Origin: Halanaerobiales bacterium
Lineage (GTDB): Bacteria > Bacillota > Halanaerobiia > Halanaerobiales > Halanaerobiaceae
NCBI GenBank assembly: GCA_016278485.1
Contig: JADQBT010000010.1
Location: 62,001-126,000 of the forward strand
Length of the DNA: 64,000 nt
Direction of reading: 5' to 3'
Numbering within the stretch: position 1 is the stretch's first letter; each line of letters starts with the position of its first letter. The notes under the pieces are model-generated. The model worked only from the letters and a program-made list of their open reading frames with translations. It had not been told where the DNA came from and did no database searches. A program made the translations under genes and the position numbers. Below are positions 50,192 to 60,741 of the stretch, piece by piece.

Positions 50192-50207
50192 TGCAAGGCT
50201 TATACCA
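50192..50207 (-). promoter_or_regulatory. Sigma-54 (-24/-12) promoter of the CoA-transferase gene
   Basis: On the minus strand TGGTATAAGCCTTGCA matches TGGCAYRNNNNTTGCW with GG and GC at the exact spacing and an intact TTGCA; the only deviation from that pattern is C to T in the -24 block. It lies about 40 bp before the start codon and downstream of three candidate enhancer dyads. Confidence 0.65.
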
Positions 50208-50343
50208 AAAGAGCTCTAAATACAAAAATAATTAATTATTATTGATAAATCCCTGCAATAGCAGTAATTATGCTTTAAAAAATATGTCGAATTTAAAAAT
50301 TATTTAGCAAAATATTTTTCAAAAATATCCAAAACTTTATAAT

Positions 50344-50363
50344 TTGTAGTTAATTAGCTACAA
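50344..50363. promoter_or_regulatory. Single TTGTA-N10-TACAA dyad (candidate activator site)
   Basis: TTGTAGTTAATTAGCTACAA is a 20-bp palindrome with one central mismatch. Its centre is about 148 bp upstream of the -24 element of the CoA-transferase promoter. Confidence 0.58.
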
Positions 50364-50435
50364 TAATTAAATAAATTAAATTTTCTGAACTTAATTAGGG
50401 GTTATTATCCCTGTAATAACAAGGAACTCAACTTT

Positions 50436-50484
50436 GTGTATAATTTTATATACAAAAAAATAAGTTGTATATAAAATCATACAA
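50436..50484. promoter_or_regulatory. Tandem pair of TTGTA-N10-TACAA dyads upstream of the CoA-transferase promoter
   Basis: GTGTATAATTTTATATACAA (50436-50455, one mismatch) and TTGTATATAAAATCATACAA (50465-50484) start 29 bp apart, the same spacing as the pair at 43569-43617. The second overlaps the stem of the activator terminator, so part of its symmetry could be due to that. Confidence 0.58.
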
Positions 50485-50487
50485 CTT
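50462..50487 (-). terminator. Terminator of the sigma-54 activator gene
   Basis: A 9-bp AT-rich stem (AAGTTGTAT with ATACAACTT) overlaps the stop codon and is followed on the minus strand by ATTTTTTTG. Confidence 0.7.
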
Positions 50488-52246
50488 AAACTTTACTAAG
50501 ATCAATATTATATTTATTTATTTTTTGATATAATGAAGTACGGTGTATTCCCAATAATTCAGCTGCTTTAGTGCGATTCCCATTTGTTTTGGAAAGAGTT
50601 TCTATAATCGCATCTATCTCAGCCTGAGCCACAACATCTGCTAAAGAATCAATCTCTCTGACTGGATGGCTGCCAGTTTTATCTAACAACATTTGTGGCA
50701 AGTCGTCTGGCCTAATCATTCTTTCTGTACTAAAATTAAGTGCTCTTTCAAGAAAGTTATGCAACTCACGCACATTACCCGGCCAATCATAGGCAATAAG
50801 CAAATCGATTGTTTCATCTGCCAGTTCTTTTTCATCTAAATGTAGTTCGGCTGTTAACTCTTTTAACATATACCGGGATAAAATTGGTATATCATCTCGC
50901 CTTTCCCGCAAAGGAGGTATTTGAATCCTGATCACATTTACTCGATAATAGAGGTCATTGCGAAAACTCCCCTCAGCCACTGATTTATCTAGTTCTTCAT
51001 TTGTAGCTGTAATTATTCTTGCATTTAAGGGCAGAGTTTGATTCCCACCAATCCGCTCAAACTCCTTTTCTTGTAAAACCCGGAGTAATTTAACTTGCAT
51101 ATCTAAAGGCATAGCGCCGATTTCATCTAAAAATATTGTCCCACCACTGGCAAGTTCAAATTTACCTGGCTTTCCATCTTTTCTTGCGCCAGTAAATGAA
51201 CCTTCTTCATAACCAAACAGTTCAGATTCTATCAATTCTCGGGGAATGGCAGCACAATTCACTCTGATGAAAGCCCCATATTTTTGATAACTAGCTTTAT
51301 GTATTGCATGGGCAAATAGCTCTTTACCTGTACCACTTTCTCCTTGAATTAATACAGTTGAATTGCTTTCAGCTGCTTTTCGAGCCATTTTTTTTAGATA
51401 ATTCATTTTTTTGTTCTGGGTCACAATATTTTCAAAAGAATATTTAGCTTCTTGTAGTCTTTTAATTTCATTTTTATAAAAATTAATTCTGTTTTCAAGT
51501 GACTCAACCCGTTGCGCCAGTGACTTTAACTCCTCCACATCCTGGAAAAGCACTTTCCCAACCGCACCAACTATTTTACCATTTTTTTTAATTGGAATCC
51601 GACTGGCGACCATCTCATTACCCTGAATTTTCTGTACATCACCAATCTCTGCTTTACCGGTTTTTACAACAATATGCATTCTGGTATTTTCTATCACATC
51701 AGCCACATGTTTACCTAATATATCTTCTTCTTTAATATCTAAAAATTCTTCATAAGCTCTATTAAATTTAGTAATAATCCCTTTTTCATCAACAACAATA
51801 ATCCCATCATAAGCATTATCTAAAATGGTCTCCAATATTTCTACACTATTTTTTAAATCAGTCAATTCTCCCCGCATATGAGAATACTCGGTTTCATCTT
51901 GAAAGATTACAATTGTACCAGGAATTTCATTGCCAACAATGAGTGGAATCCTTCTGATACTCAATTTGCGATCTCTCCACTTCACCTTTCTAGCAACCTC
52001 TATAGAGGGAGATTTGAGTAACAGATCAGGATCTGTTTCAGGAAACAAATCAATAATATTTTTATTCATTAGTTCATCATCTGAAAGACCAAGTATATCT
52101 TTAGAAGTTGAGTTAATTAACTTGATTTTACCATTTCCATCAACAATTATTAGACCTTCAACTAGCAGATTAATCATTTTTTGTAGCCAGCTCAACACTT
52201 CAGTTATATTCATCTCATGTAAATGACCAGCAATATCCTTTAACAT
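50486..52246 (-). CDS. Sigma-54-dependent activator with two PAS domains
   Basis: A 586-residue enhancer-binding protein. PAS 1 spans about 22-120, PAS 2 about 138-235, then a coiled-coil linker (237-268). The AAA+ domain has Walker A GESGTGKE (302-309), the sigma-54 loop as GSFTGA (349-354) instead of GAFTGA, and Walker B FLDEIG (372-377). A Fis-type helix-turn-helix ([19 protein letters not shown]) ends the protein. No response-regulator domain is present, so the PAS domains are the likely sensors. GGAGGTTG precedes the ATG. It follows the HAD gene by 22 nt and lies next to the CoA-transferase promoter. Confidence 0.95.
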   Translation of the reverse strand: MLKDIAGHLHEMNITEVLSWLQKMINLLVEGLIIVDGNGKIKLINSTSKDILGLSDDELMNKNIIDLFPETDPDLLLKSPSIEVARKVKWRDRKLSIRRIPLIVGNEIPGTIVIFQDETEYSHMRGELTDLKNSVEILETILDNAYDGIIVVDEKGIITKFNRAYEEFLDIKEEDILGKHVADVIENTRMHIVVKTGKAEIGDVQKIQGNEMVASRIPIKKNGKIVGAVGKVLFQDVEELKSLAQRVESLENRINFYKNEIKRLQEAKYSFENIVTQNKKMNYLKKMARKAAESNSTVLIQGESGTGKELFAHAIHKASYQKYGAFIRVNCAAIPRELIESELFGYEEGSFTGARKDGKPGKFELASGGTIFLDEIGAMPLDMQVKLLRVLQEKEFERIGGNQTLPLNARIITATNEELDKSVAEGSFRNDLYYRVNVIRIQIPPLRERRDDIPILSRYMLKELTAELHLDEKELADETIDLLIAYDWPGNVRELHNFLERALNFSTERMIRPDDLPQMLLDKTGSHPVREIDSLADVVAQAEIDAIIETLSKTNGNRTKAAELLGIHRTSLYQKINKYNIDLSKV

Positions 52247-52268
52247 TTAATCAACCTCCAAGTTTATA

Positions 52269-52988
52269 CTAACCAAGGTTGGCAGCAAGGTATTCTCTCA
52301 ACTCTAGCATAGATCCCGACCAATCAGGAGTGAAATCACCTTTATCACTCTCAATCAAATAATCGTTTACTAGCATTGTTTTCATCCCCAATTTACTGGC
52401 AATCATATCTTCGTAAGCATTATTTCCCACCATAATGCAGCATTCAGGATTAAGGTTAGCCTTATCAACTATTTCTTGATAATAAGCTAGCTGAGGTTTA
52501 GCTGCATGCATAATTTCATAACTACTAATAAAACTAAAATCTGCTGGATCAAGTCCTACCCAATTCAATCTTTCTATAATTGCTACTTTAGGAAAAATCG
52601 GGTTAGTAGCCAAAATTATTTGATAGCCATTTTCTTTAAACAAACCAACAATTTCACCAGGAGTCTCTTTATCTATCTGAAAATTTCGGTTCAATTCAGG
52701 AAACTGTTCTTTATAAAAAAGGTAAAATCTTTTCATTGTTGTTTCTATATTATCTACTTTAAGCTGTGCAAAAAACTCATTTTTAAAAACTTCTTCATTT
52801 GTCTGTTGACCTGGATTTATAATCATTTTTTCTGTAGCACTCATTAAAATCTTAATTAATTTATCCGCAGGCGCAAGGTCAGAAAAGTTTTCAGTTAAAG
52901 CTTTAAAATATATCTTTAAAAATTTATTCATTTCAATTGTCAGTAGAGTACCATCCAGATCAAATAAAACAGTTGAATAATTTTTCAT
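52269..52988 (-). CDS. HAD-superfamily hydrolase
   Basis: A 239-residue phosphatase-like protein. Motif I is FDLDGTLL with Asp10 and Asp12; motif II is the Thr in LATNPIF near 127; motif III/IV are the Lys in HAAKPQLAYY and Asp in GNNAYEDMIASK near 195. A helical cap domain (about 20-100) lies between motifs I and II, so it is a C1-cap member. The substrate is unknown. It lies between the crotonase and the sigma-54 activator with 22-24 nt gaps. Confidence 0.85.
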   Translation of the reverse strand: MKNYSTVLFDLDGTLLTIEMNKFLKIYFKALTENFSDLAPADKLIKILMSATEKMIINPGQQTNEEVFKNEFFAQLKVDNIETTMKRFYLFYKEQFPELNRNFQIDKETPGEIVGLFKENGYQIILATNPIFPKVAIIERLNWVGLDPADFSFISSYEIMHAAKPQLAYYQEIVDKANLNPECCIMVGNNAYEDMIASKLGMKTMLVNDYLIESDKGDFTPDWSGSMLELREYLAANLG

Positions 52989-53012
52989 AATTAAAAGTTC
53001 CTCCTGGGTTAA

Positions 53013-53783
53013 TTATCCATCTTTGATAATTTGTTTAATCTTACTTATTCTTTGATGATGGTCTTCATTTTCAAAACAAATACCAAATGCTTTTGTCTCA
53101 TATTGATAACCTGCAGCAATATTGTCCTCATAACCAAGATTAATAGCATTTTTAATCATTGATACTGCCTGAGAAGAACGGTCAGTGATCTCCATAGCAA
53201 TTTCACGAGCGATTGGTAGTAAAGAACGAGGTGTGACAACTTTATTGATTAGACCAATCTCATGGGCGACTGTTGCATCAATAATATTACCTGTAAAAAG
53301 CATCTCTTTTGCTTTAGCCAGACCAATTAGACGAGGTAAACGTTGTGTTCCACCAAAACCAGGCACGATACCTAATTTTACTTCTGGTTGTCCCATCCGG
53401 GAACGTGTAGTTGCAAATCTCATATCACAGGCAAGAGTTATTTCTAATCCACCACCAATTGCATAACCGTCAATGGCAGCAATTACTACTTGAGCACTAT
53501 TCTCAATCATATTACAAATTTTATGTCCCTTACGTGACATCTCTTTGGCTGTATTCCCGTTAAACTCTTCTAACCATTCAATATCACCACCCACAGAAAA
53601 AGCTTTTGAACCTTTACCTGTTATAATAACGGCCTTAATTTCTTGATTAGAAAATACTTTGCTCAACACACTATCCAGTTCATCTAGTAATTGATCATGA
53701 TAGGCATTTAAAACTTCTGGTCTATCTATTATTACCGTTGCGAGTGGTTTAGTTAAATTACACTTTATAAATTTTTTATTCAT
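53013..53783 (-). CDS. Enoyl-CoA hydratase/isomerase family protein (crotonase)
   Basis: About 256 residues of the crotonase fold. The oxyanion-hole block GGDIEWL is present, and both catalytic acids are kept: Glu in GGGLEITLACD near 107 and Glu in GQPEVKLGIVPGFGGTQRL near 127. It probably hydrates crotonyl-CoA (giving the S-isomer), in parallel with the R-type MaoC enzyme. The start is uncertain: ATG at 53804 overlaps the pyrG stop, while ATG at 53783 has GAGGAG at somewhat long distance. It follows pyrG in the same transcript. Confidence 0.9.
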   Translation of the reverse strand: MNKKFIKCNLTKPLATVIIDRPEVLNAYHDQLLDELDSVLSKVFSNQEIKAVIITGKGSKAFSVGGDIEWLEEFNGNTAKEMSRKGHKICNMIENSAQVVIAAIDGYAIGGGLEITLACDMRFATTRSRMGQPEVKLGIVPGFGGTQRLPRLIGLAKAKEMLFTGNIIDATVAHEIGLINKVVTPRSLLPIAREIAMEITDRSSQAVSMIKNAINLGYEDNIAAGYQYETKAFGICFENEDHHQRISKIKQIIKDG

Positions 53784-53800
53784 AATTTTACCATCTCTCC

Positions 53801-55447
<1,647 letters not shown>

Positions 55448-57118
55448 TTACATTTGATCGGGAGCAGTAATTCCCAATAAATTGAGTACATTCTTAAAAA
55501 CCTGACGTGCTGCTCGAACTAGATATAAGCGGGCCCGACTTAATTCATCATCTTCTGTAATAACCCGACAATTATTATAAAAACCATGAAAAGCTGTTGC
55601 AAGTTCTGAAGCATAACTTGTAATATGATGAGGTTCGCGCGAGGCTGCACTTAGTTTGACCTCTTCTGGAAAGTAAGCTAATAATTTCATTAAATCAATT
55701 TCTGCCTCATCAGTTAAAACTGTTAAATCTGCACCTTCTTCTGTAAAATCCTGCTCAATATTTGCTAAAATGCTATGGATTCTAGCATGGGCGTATTGTA
55801 CATAATATACTGGATTATTGGCTGATTCTTCTTTAGCAAGATCCAGGTCAAAATCAAAATGACTATCGGTACTGCGCATAATATAAAAATATCGAGCAGC
55901 ATCAATACCTACTTCTTCATTTACTTCCTGCATCGTTACAAAGCTACCAGCCCTTTTGGACATAGGTACCTTTTTACCATCTCTTAGAAGTGTAACCATC
56001 TGCACAACAATTACCTCTAATGTATCACGATCATAACCAAAAGCTTCTACTACCGCTTTCATTCTTGGTATATAGCCATGATGATCTGCACCCCAGACAT
56101 TAATTAATTTAGCAAAACCTCTTTCTAATTTATCAAGATGATAAGCCATGTCTGCAGCTAAATAAGTTGGCGCTCCATCTGATTTTATAATAACCCGATC
56201 TTTATCATCACCAAACTCAGTTGCAGCAAACCAGATTGCATCTTCTTTTTCATAAATATAACCTTTCTCTTTCAAGACTGCGATTGCTTCTTCAATCTTA
56301 TCCGGATGAAGCTTTCTTTCACTAAACCAACTATCAAATTCTATGCCAAAAACAGCCAGATCGTTTTTAATATTATCTAACATACTCTGATATGCATATT
56401 CGGTACTGATCTCCAACTGCTCACCTTCTGGCTTGTCCAGTAAGCTTTCACCATGTTTTTCTATCAATCCATTTGCAATCTCTTTTACATAATCACCTGC
56501 ATAAACATTTTCGGGCATCACAATATCTTCTCCTAAAGCTTCGCGGTAACGGAGAAGTGTAGATTGTCCTAAAATTTCCATCTGATTACCGGCATCATTT
56601 ATATAATATTCCTTAGAAACATCATAACCTGCCGTTTCCATAATTCGGGCTAAAATATCACCAACAACAGCTCCCCGGCTATGACCAACATGAAGTGGTC
56701 CTGTTGGATTAGCACTAACAAATTCAATCTGTACTCGCTCACCTTTGCCATAATCTAACTCACCATAATGGTCGCCCAATTCATTAATTAAACGCAAATT
56801 ATCATAAAGCCAATCTTTTCTAAAGAGGAAATTAATAAATCCCGGGCCAGCGATATGCGCCTTTTCGACAAAATCCAGCTCCAATTCTTCCACAATTATT
56901 TCCGCCAATTTCCTCGGTGCCATTTTTGCTCTACTAGCAAGCACCAAAGCCAAATTAGTTGCATAATCACCATGTTCTTTTTCCCTAGGAACTTCTACTG
57001 TAATCTCGTCGGGAAATTCATCTAAAATTAAATTCCCTTTTGCAACAGCACTTTTTAAAGCAGCTTGCAGCCCAGCCTTAAGTTCATTTTCGATCTTAGA
57101 AAGCAAATTTTTCACCAT
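55448..57118 (-). CDS. argS: Arginyl-tRNA synthetase
   Basis: A 556-residue class I synthetase with the N-terminal additional domain, the HVGH form of the HIGH motif in NPTGPLHVGHSRGAVVGD near residue 130, the MSKR form of KMSKS in KVPMSKRAG near 388, and the C-terminal DALR anticodon-binding domain. It lies 21 nt after the ywiB-like gene. Confidence 0.98.
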   Translation of the reverse strand: MVKNLLSKIENELKAGLQAALKSAVAKGNLILDEFPDEITVEVPREKEHGDYATNLALVLASRAKMAPRKLAEIIVEELELDFVEKAHIAGPGFINFLFRKDWLYDNLRLINELGDHYGELDYGKGERVQIEFVSANPTGPLHVGHSRGAVVGDILARIMETAGYDVSKEYYINDAGNQMEILGQSTLLRYREALGEDIVMPENVYAGDYVKEIANGLIEKHGESLLDKPEGEQLEISTEYAYQSMLDNIKNDLAVFGIEFDSWFSERKLHPDKIEEAIAVLKEKGYIYEKEDAIWFAATEFGDDKDRVIIKSDGAPTYLAADMAYHLDKLERGFAKLINVWGADHHGYIPRMKAVVEAFGYDRDTLEVIVVQMVTLLRDGKKVPMSKRAGSFVTMQEVNEEVGIDAARYFYIMRSTDSHFDFDLDLAKEESANNPVYYVQYAHARIHSILANIEQDFTEEGADLTVLTDEAEIDLMKLLAYFPEEVKLSAASREPHHITSYASELATAFHGFYNNCRVITEDDELSRARLYLVRAARQVFKNVLNLLGITAPDQM

Positions 57119-57139
57119 AATAAAGACCTCCTTTTAATC

Positions 57140-57568
57140 TCAATTAATCATTTTATAACTAATTTTTAACCTATTATCCGCAGTTAATTGCTGGTTTATA
57201 TATGTATTATAATTAATTCTAACAGTTCCATCCTCATCGTTAATAGCTAATAAGATTTGTTCTGTCTTAATTGCAATCTCTAAGTTGCCTGCCGCTGTTT
57301 GATAAAACGATTCCGTTTTTTTACCTGGAATAAATACTTGTTTCATTCTTGCTGGTTGTCTTCGGATAATCATCACTCGATTAGACCGTTGATCCAATTT
57401 TATAGTTGTACTTGCACCAGCCAGACCTTCCTTTATTTCATCATAATGCAAATAAATAACTCCATTTTTAACAAAGAGATTTCCTTTAACCTGCTGGTTA
57501 ATTCTATCTTTTCCTTCAGGATATAATTTTTGTTCATTTACAATTGTGATCTTTACTTCTTTTTCCAT
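57140..57568 (-). CDS. ywiB: YwiB-like protein (DUF1934)
   Basis: About 142 residues, predicted all-beta and calycin-like. It is recognised from the overall pattern and from its place directly before argS, as in Bacillus subtilis. The function is unknown. ATG at 57568 has AGGGA 9 nt upstream; a second ATG three codons earlier has no room for a ribosome site. Confidence 0.78.
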   Translation of the reverse strand: MEKEVKITIVNEQKLYPEGKDRINQQVKGNLFVKNGVIYLHYDEIKEGLAGASTTIKLDQRSNRVMIIRRQPARMKQVFIPGKKTESFYQTAAGNLEIAIKTEQILLAINDEDGTVRINYNTYINQQLTADNRLKISYKMIN

Positions 57569-57604
57569 GGAAGACATTCCCTTTATCTTTATTAATTGTA
57601 AAAA

Positions 57605-57634
57605 GCCACAGTAGTATATTATCCTGACTGTGGC
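57605..57634 (-). terminator. Terminator of the flavodoxin gene
   Basis: On the minus strand GCCACAGT and ACTGTGGC form a perfect 8-bp stem followed by TTTTTAC. Confidence 0.85.
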
Positions 57635-57689
57635 AACATTTTACATTAGACTATGTAAAAATACATTGCTACTATAGTTTATTATAAGC

Positions 57690-58094
57690 TTATTGTAGAT
57701 TACCACCAAACTTTATTGACTCCTGACGATTCTTTAAAGCTGCAAAATTATTAACAACACATCCCTGTTTTTCCAGCACACCCATTACCTGGCGTAAAGC
57801 TTTTGTTGTGGCAAAAAATCTTGGAGTTACAAAAGCGGCTGCTGTTGTTCCCATTGTTCTTCTACAGTCTCCAAGAAATTCTCTTAAGTCTTCATCAATT
57901 TTACCCCTGAAAATGCCTTTAGTTGGGCTACCAACAACAACAAGATCATAAGGATGAAAAGAAATTTTACGGGCGGTATCCCCGGTACTTACAAGATCTA
58001 CCCGGTAACCATCTTTTTCTGCACCTAACTTGATACCGTCTGCAATTTCTTTTAAATTTCCTTCTTGTGAGTAGATAATCAGTAAGCGCTGCAA
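57690..58094 (-). CDS. Flavodoxin-like protein
   Basis: A 134-residue protein. The N-terminal LLIIYSQEGNLKEIADGI strand and loop matches an FMN phosphate site, and VVVGSPTKGIFRGKI near residue 52 matches the second FMN loop. It may be a small electron carrier. The start is TTG with GGAGGAGA 5 nt upstream. It is a single-gene unit with its own terminator. Confidence 0.82.
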   Translation of the reverse strand: MQRLLIIYSQEGNLKEIADGIKLGAEKDGYRVDLVSTGDTARKISFHPYDLVVVGSPTKGIFRGKIDEDLREFLGDCRRTMGTTAAAFVTPRFFATTKALRQVMGVLEKQGCVVNNFAALKNRQESIKFGGNLQ

Positions 58095-58207
58095 AAAATC
58101 TCCTCCTAGTGTTATTATTCAAACCTTATTTTATCACATCTGAGAACATTTTTACAGACTAAAAGCTAATTTTTATAATTTATCTACAAATCTACAAATA
58201 AAAAAAA

Positions 58208-58232
58208 GGATAAAGGAAAATTTCCCTTATCC
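58208..58232 (-). terminator. Terminator of trxA
   Basis: On the minus strand GGATAAGGGAAA pairs with TTTCCTTTATCC (one G-U) and runs into eight T. Confidence 0.88.
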
Positions 58233-58247
58233 AAAAATAAATTTTAT

Positions 58248-58568
58248 TTATTTTTTTAGCCCGAGTTTACTAACAAGTTTCTCTTTCGGCATAAAGCCAA
58301 CTAATTTATCCTTTACCTCACCATTTTCAAAGACTAACATAGTAGGTATACTCATAATGCCAAAACGTGAGGCAGTAGATTGATTTTCATCTACATTTAA
58401 TTTACATACTTTAATATCATCATATTCTTTAGCAATACTTTCCACTACAGGTGCAACCATCCGACAAGGACCACACCATTCTGCCCAAAAATCTACCAAT
58501 ACGGTTTGATCTGACTCTAAAACTTCTTTACTAAAATTCCCATCTGTAACCTTAACTGTTTTACTCAT
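58248..58568 (-). CDS. trxA: Thioredoxin
   Basis: A 106-residue thioredoxin with the WCGPCR active site (Cys32, Cys35) and the cis-Pro in MSIPTMLVF near residue 74. It reduces protein disulfides. It follows a two-domain glutaredoxin-like oxidoreductase by 31 nt, so both are in one transcript. No thioredoxin reductase gene lies nearby. Confidence 0.96.
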   Translation of the reverse strand: MSKTVKVTDGNFSKEVLESDQTVLVDFWAEWCGPCRMVAPVVESIAKEYDDIKVCKLNVDENQSTASRFGIMSIPTMLVFENGEVKDKLVGFMPKEKLVSKLGLKK

Positions 58569-58599
58569 TTTAAATTCCTCCCTGGAACATAATTAAAAT

Positions 58600-59250
58600 T
58601 TATGAAATAATTTGCTGTATTTTCTTCACTATTGTTTTTGCTGGAACAGCCCCTACCTGCTCTGCCGCTCCGTGATTAATCACTGTTTTTGGTACACCTG
58701 AAACATCGAATTTTTGAGATAGTTCCTCAAACTCAATTGCTTCTACCATTTCTCCTCTTATTTTTGGATTAAGCATCGCTAATTGATGAGCCACCCGGAC
58801 CGCACGTGGACAATATGGACAGGTTGGAGTTATAAAAACCTGTAACAATACATCTTGATCAATGGCTTTTATCTCAGCAATTAAATCTTTCGGTAGATCA
58901 ATTCTAGCTGGATCTGACATTTCTATAATGTTCTCAATCAAAGTTGTAAATTCATAACCAGAGGGTATGCCATAAAAATGAACACCACTATCTTTACCAT
59001 CTTTATCTAAAAAAATTGTGGCTGGCGCTCTATCAATACCCATCTCTACCGCCAAAGGATCTTCAAGATCATACTTTTCAATTGAAATCCTTTCATCCAA
59101 TAAGCCAATTTCAGTTAAGATCTCATTGGTATCCTCACAGTACTGGCACTCTTCTTTTTTACTGAAAAATAATATTTTTACATTATCTTTCAGACCGTCT
59201 GCAAATAAATTTTCAATTTTCTCTTTTTCTGCTTGATCAATCTTTGCCAA
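58600..59250 (-). CDS. Two-domain protein disulfide oxidoreductase (PDO/glutaredoxin-like)
   Basis: A 216-residue protein made of two thioredoxin folds. The first has CQYC (Cys35, Cys38) with cis-Pro in RAPATIF; the second has CPYC (Cys145, Cys148) with cis-Pro in SGVPKTVINH. This tandem form is typical of thermophilic and anaerobic PDO proteins, which act in cytoplasmic disulfide exchange and as partners of thioredoxin reductase-like flavoproteins. It precedes trxA. Both active sites are intact. Confidence 0.9.
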   Translation of the reverse strand: MAKIDQAEKEKIENLFADGLKDNVKILFFSKKEECQYCEDTNEILTEIGLLDERISIEKYDLEDPLAVEMGIDRAPATIFLDKDGKDSGVHFYGIPSGYEFTTLIENIIEMSDPARIDLPKDLIAEIKAIDQDVLLQVFITPTCPYCPRAVRVAHQLAMLNPKIRGEMVEAIEFEELSQKFDVSGVPKTVINHGAAEQVGAVPAKTIVKKIQQIIS

Positions 59251-59346
59251 CTTAACCCACTCCTTAAATAAATCATATGGCAGTACTTTTTTTTAAAATT
59301 ACTATATCTATTATATACGATATAAGTTTGAATTAAGTTAACTATA

Positions 59347-60741
59347 CTACATTTTTTCTAAAAATACTGAATAGCCCAGATAAGTATGGTAGACATCAAC
59401 TTTACTAACTACTTCATATGGTGCATGCATTGATAATACGGCTGGACCACAGTCAACAACATCCATATTATAATTTGCTAAAAATTGCGCAATAGTTCCT
59501 CCGCCGCCCTTATCAACCTTACCTAGTTCAGCAGTTTGCCAGAAAACACCAGCTTTATTAAATAATCCTCTTATCTCTCCCATGAATTCAGCACTTGCCT
59601 CAGATGATCCCGCTTTTCCTCTCGCTCCCGTATATTTATTAAGTACAATACCTTTACCCAGATAAGCTGAGTTATGTTTAGCATAAACATCAGGATAATT
59701 AGGATCAAAAGCAGCGCTAACGTCACCAGAAAGAACGCGTGAGTTCTGCAAAACTCTTCTGACAAGAAATTCACTATAATCATCATAATAAAGATCAACC
59801 AGATTGGCTACCTGATCTTCAAAGAAATGTGACTGCATACCAGTATTACCCATACTGCCTACTTCTTCTTTATCAACCAATAAAGTTACTGCAGTATATT
59901 CAGGTTCATTTATATCAATAATAGCCTGTAAAGCAGTATAACTACAGACCCGATCATCATGACCATAACCAGCTAATAGACTTCTATCAAGACCAGCATC
60001 AAGGGCAGCAAAAGCTGGAACTACCTGTAAATCTGCACTAATAAGATCTTCACCGTTAATATCATATTCACGTTCAAGATGATCTAAAATAGCGGATTTA
60101 AACTTTTCCTTTACATCTTCTCCGTCAACTGGAATACTACCAATAACAATATTTAGTTGTTCACCGGTTATGCCTTCCGACATTTTCTTTTTCATCTGAT
60201 CTTTGCCTAAATGAGGTAATACATCACTAATAAAGAAGATCGGATCTTCTGCTTTCTCGCCAATCTTAATTTCTACTTTTGACCCATCTTCTTTTATTAC
60301 TAGACCATGAATTGCCAACGGCATAGTTACCCATTGATATTTTTTTACACCACCGTAATAATGTGTTTTAAAAAGGGCCAGATCGCCATCTTCATAAAGT
60401 GGGTTTGGTTTAAGATCAAGCCTTGGTGAATCGATATGGGCACCAACTATTTTCAACCCATCTGCCAGATCCCTTTTTCCAATTACGGCAGCTAGAATAG
60501 CTCTATTACGATTAATCGTATATACTTTATCACCAGTAGCTAACTTATCATAATCGCTGATGGGCTTAAACCCTGCTTTTTCAAGTTCAACAACAGAAGC
60601 TCTAGCAAATTCTCTTTCTGTCTTATTATTAGTTAAAAATTGTGCATAATTACTATTGAAATTAAAAACTTCTTTTCTTTCTGCATCAGTAGTTTCTAGC
60701 CAGGCATTTTTAGCCTGAAAATCTTTTTCATTTTTACTCAT
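59347..60741 (-). CDS. M18-family aminopeptidase
   Basis: About 464 residues. The M18 metal site includes the His in IVGAHIDSPRLDLKP near residue 98, the Asp in GHDDRVCSYTAL near 260, the Glu pair in DKEEVGSMGNTGMQS near 295 and the His in VLSMHAPYEVVSK near 440. It removes acidic or neutral N-terminal residues from peptides in the cytoplasm. ATG at 60741 has GAGGAGG 7 nt upstream and overlaps the DUF134 gene by 8 bp. Confidence 0.93.
   Translation of the reverse strand: MSKNEKDFQAKNAWLETTDAERKEVFNFNSNYAQFLTNNKTEREFARASVVELEKAGFKPISDYDKLATGDKVYTINRNRAILAAVIGKRDLADGLKIVGAHIDSPRLDLKPNPLYEDGDLALFKTHYYGGVKKYQWVTMPLAIHGLVIKEDGSKVEIKIGEKAEDPIFFISDVLPHLGKDQMKKKMSEGITGEQLNIVIGSIPVDGEDVKEKFKSAILDHLEREYDINGEDLISADLQVVPAFAALDAGLDRSLLAGYGHDDRVCSYTALQAIIDINEPEYTAVTLLVDKEEVGSMGNTGMQSHFFEDQVANLVDLYYDDYSEFLVRRVLQNSRVLSGDVSAAFDPNYPDVYAKHNSAYLGKGIVLNKYTGARGKAGSSEASAEFMGEIRGLFNKAGVFWQTAELGKVDKGGGGTIAQFLANYNMDVVDCGPAVLSMHAPYEVVSKVDVYHTYLGYSVFLEKM

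Larger units (their letters stand above)
50152..50485. other. 334-bp regulatory gap between the sigma-54 activator and CoA-transferase genes
   Basis: No gene is visible. It is AT-rich and contains, in transcription order, the activator terminator, a tandem dyad pair, a single perfect-ended dyad, a -24/-12 promoter and the CoA-transferase ribosome site. Confidence 0.7.
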
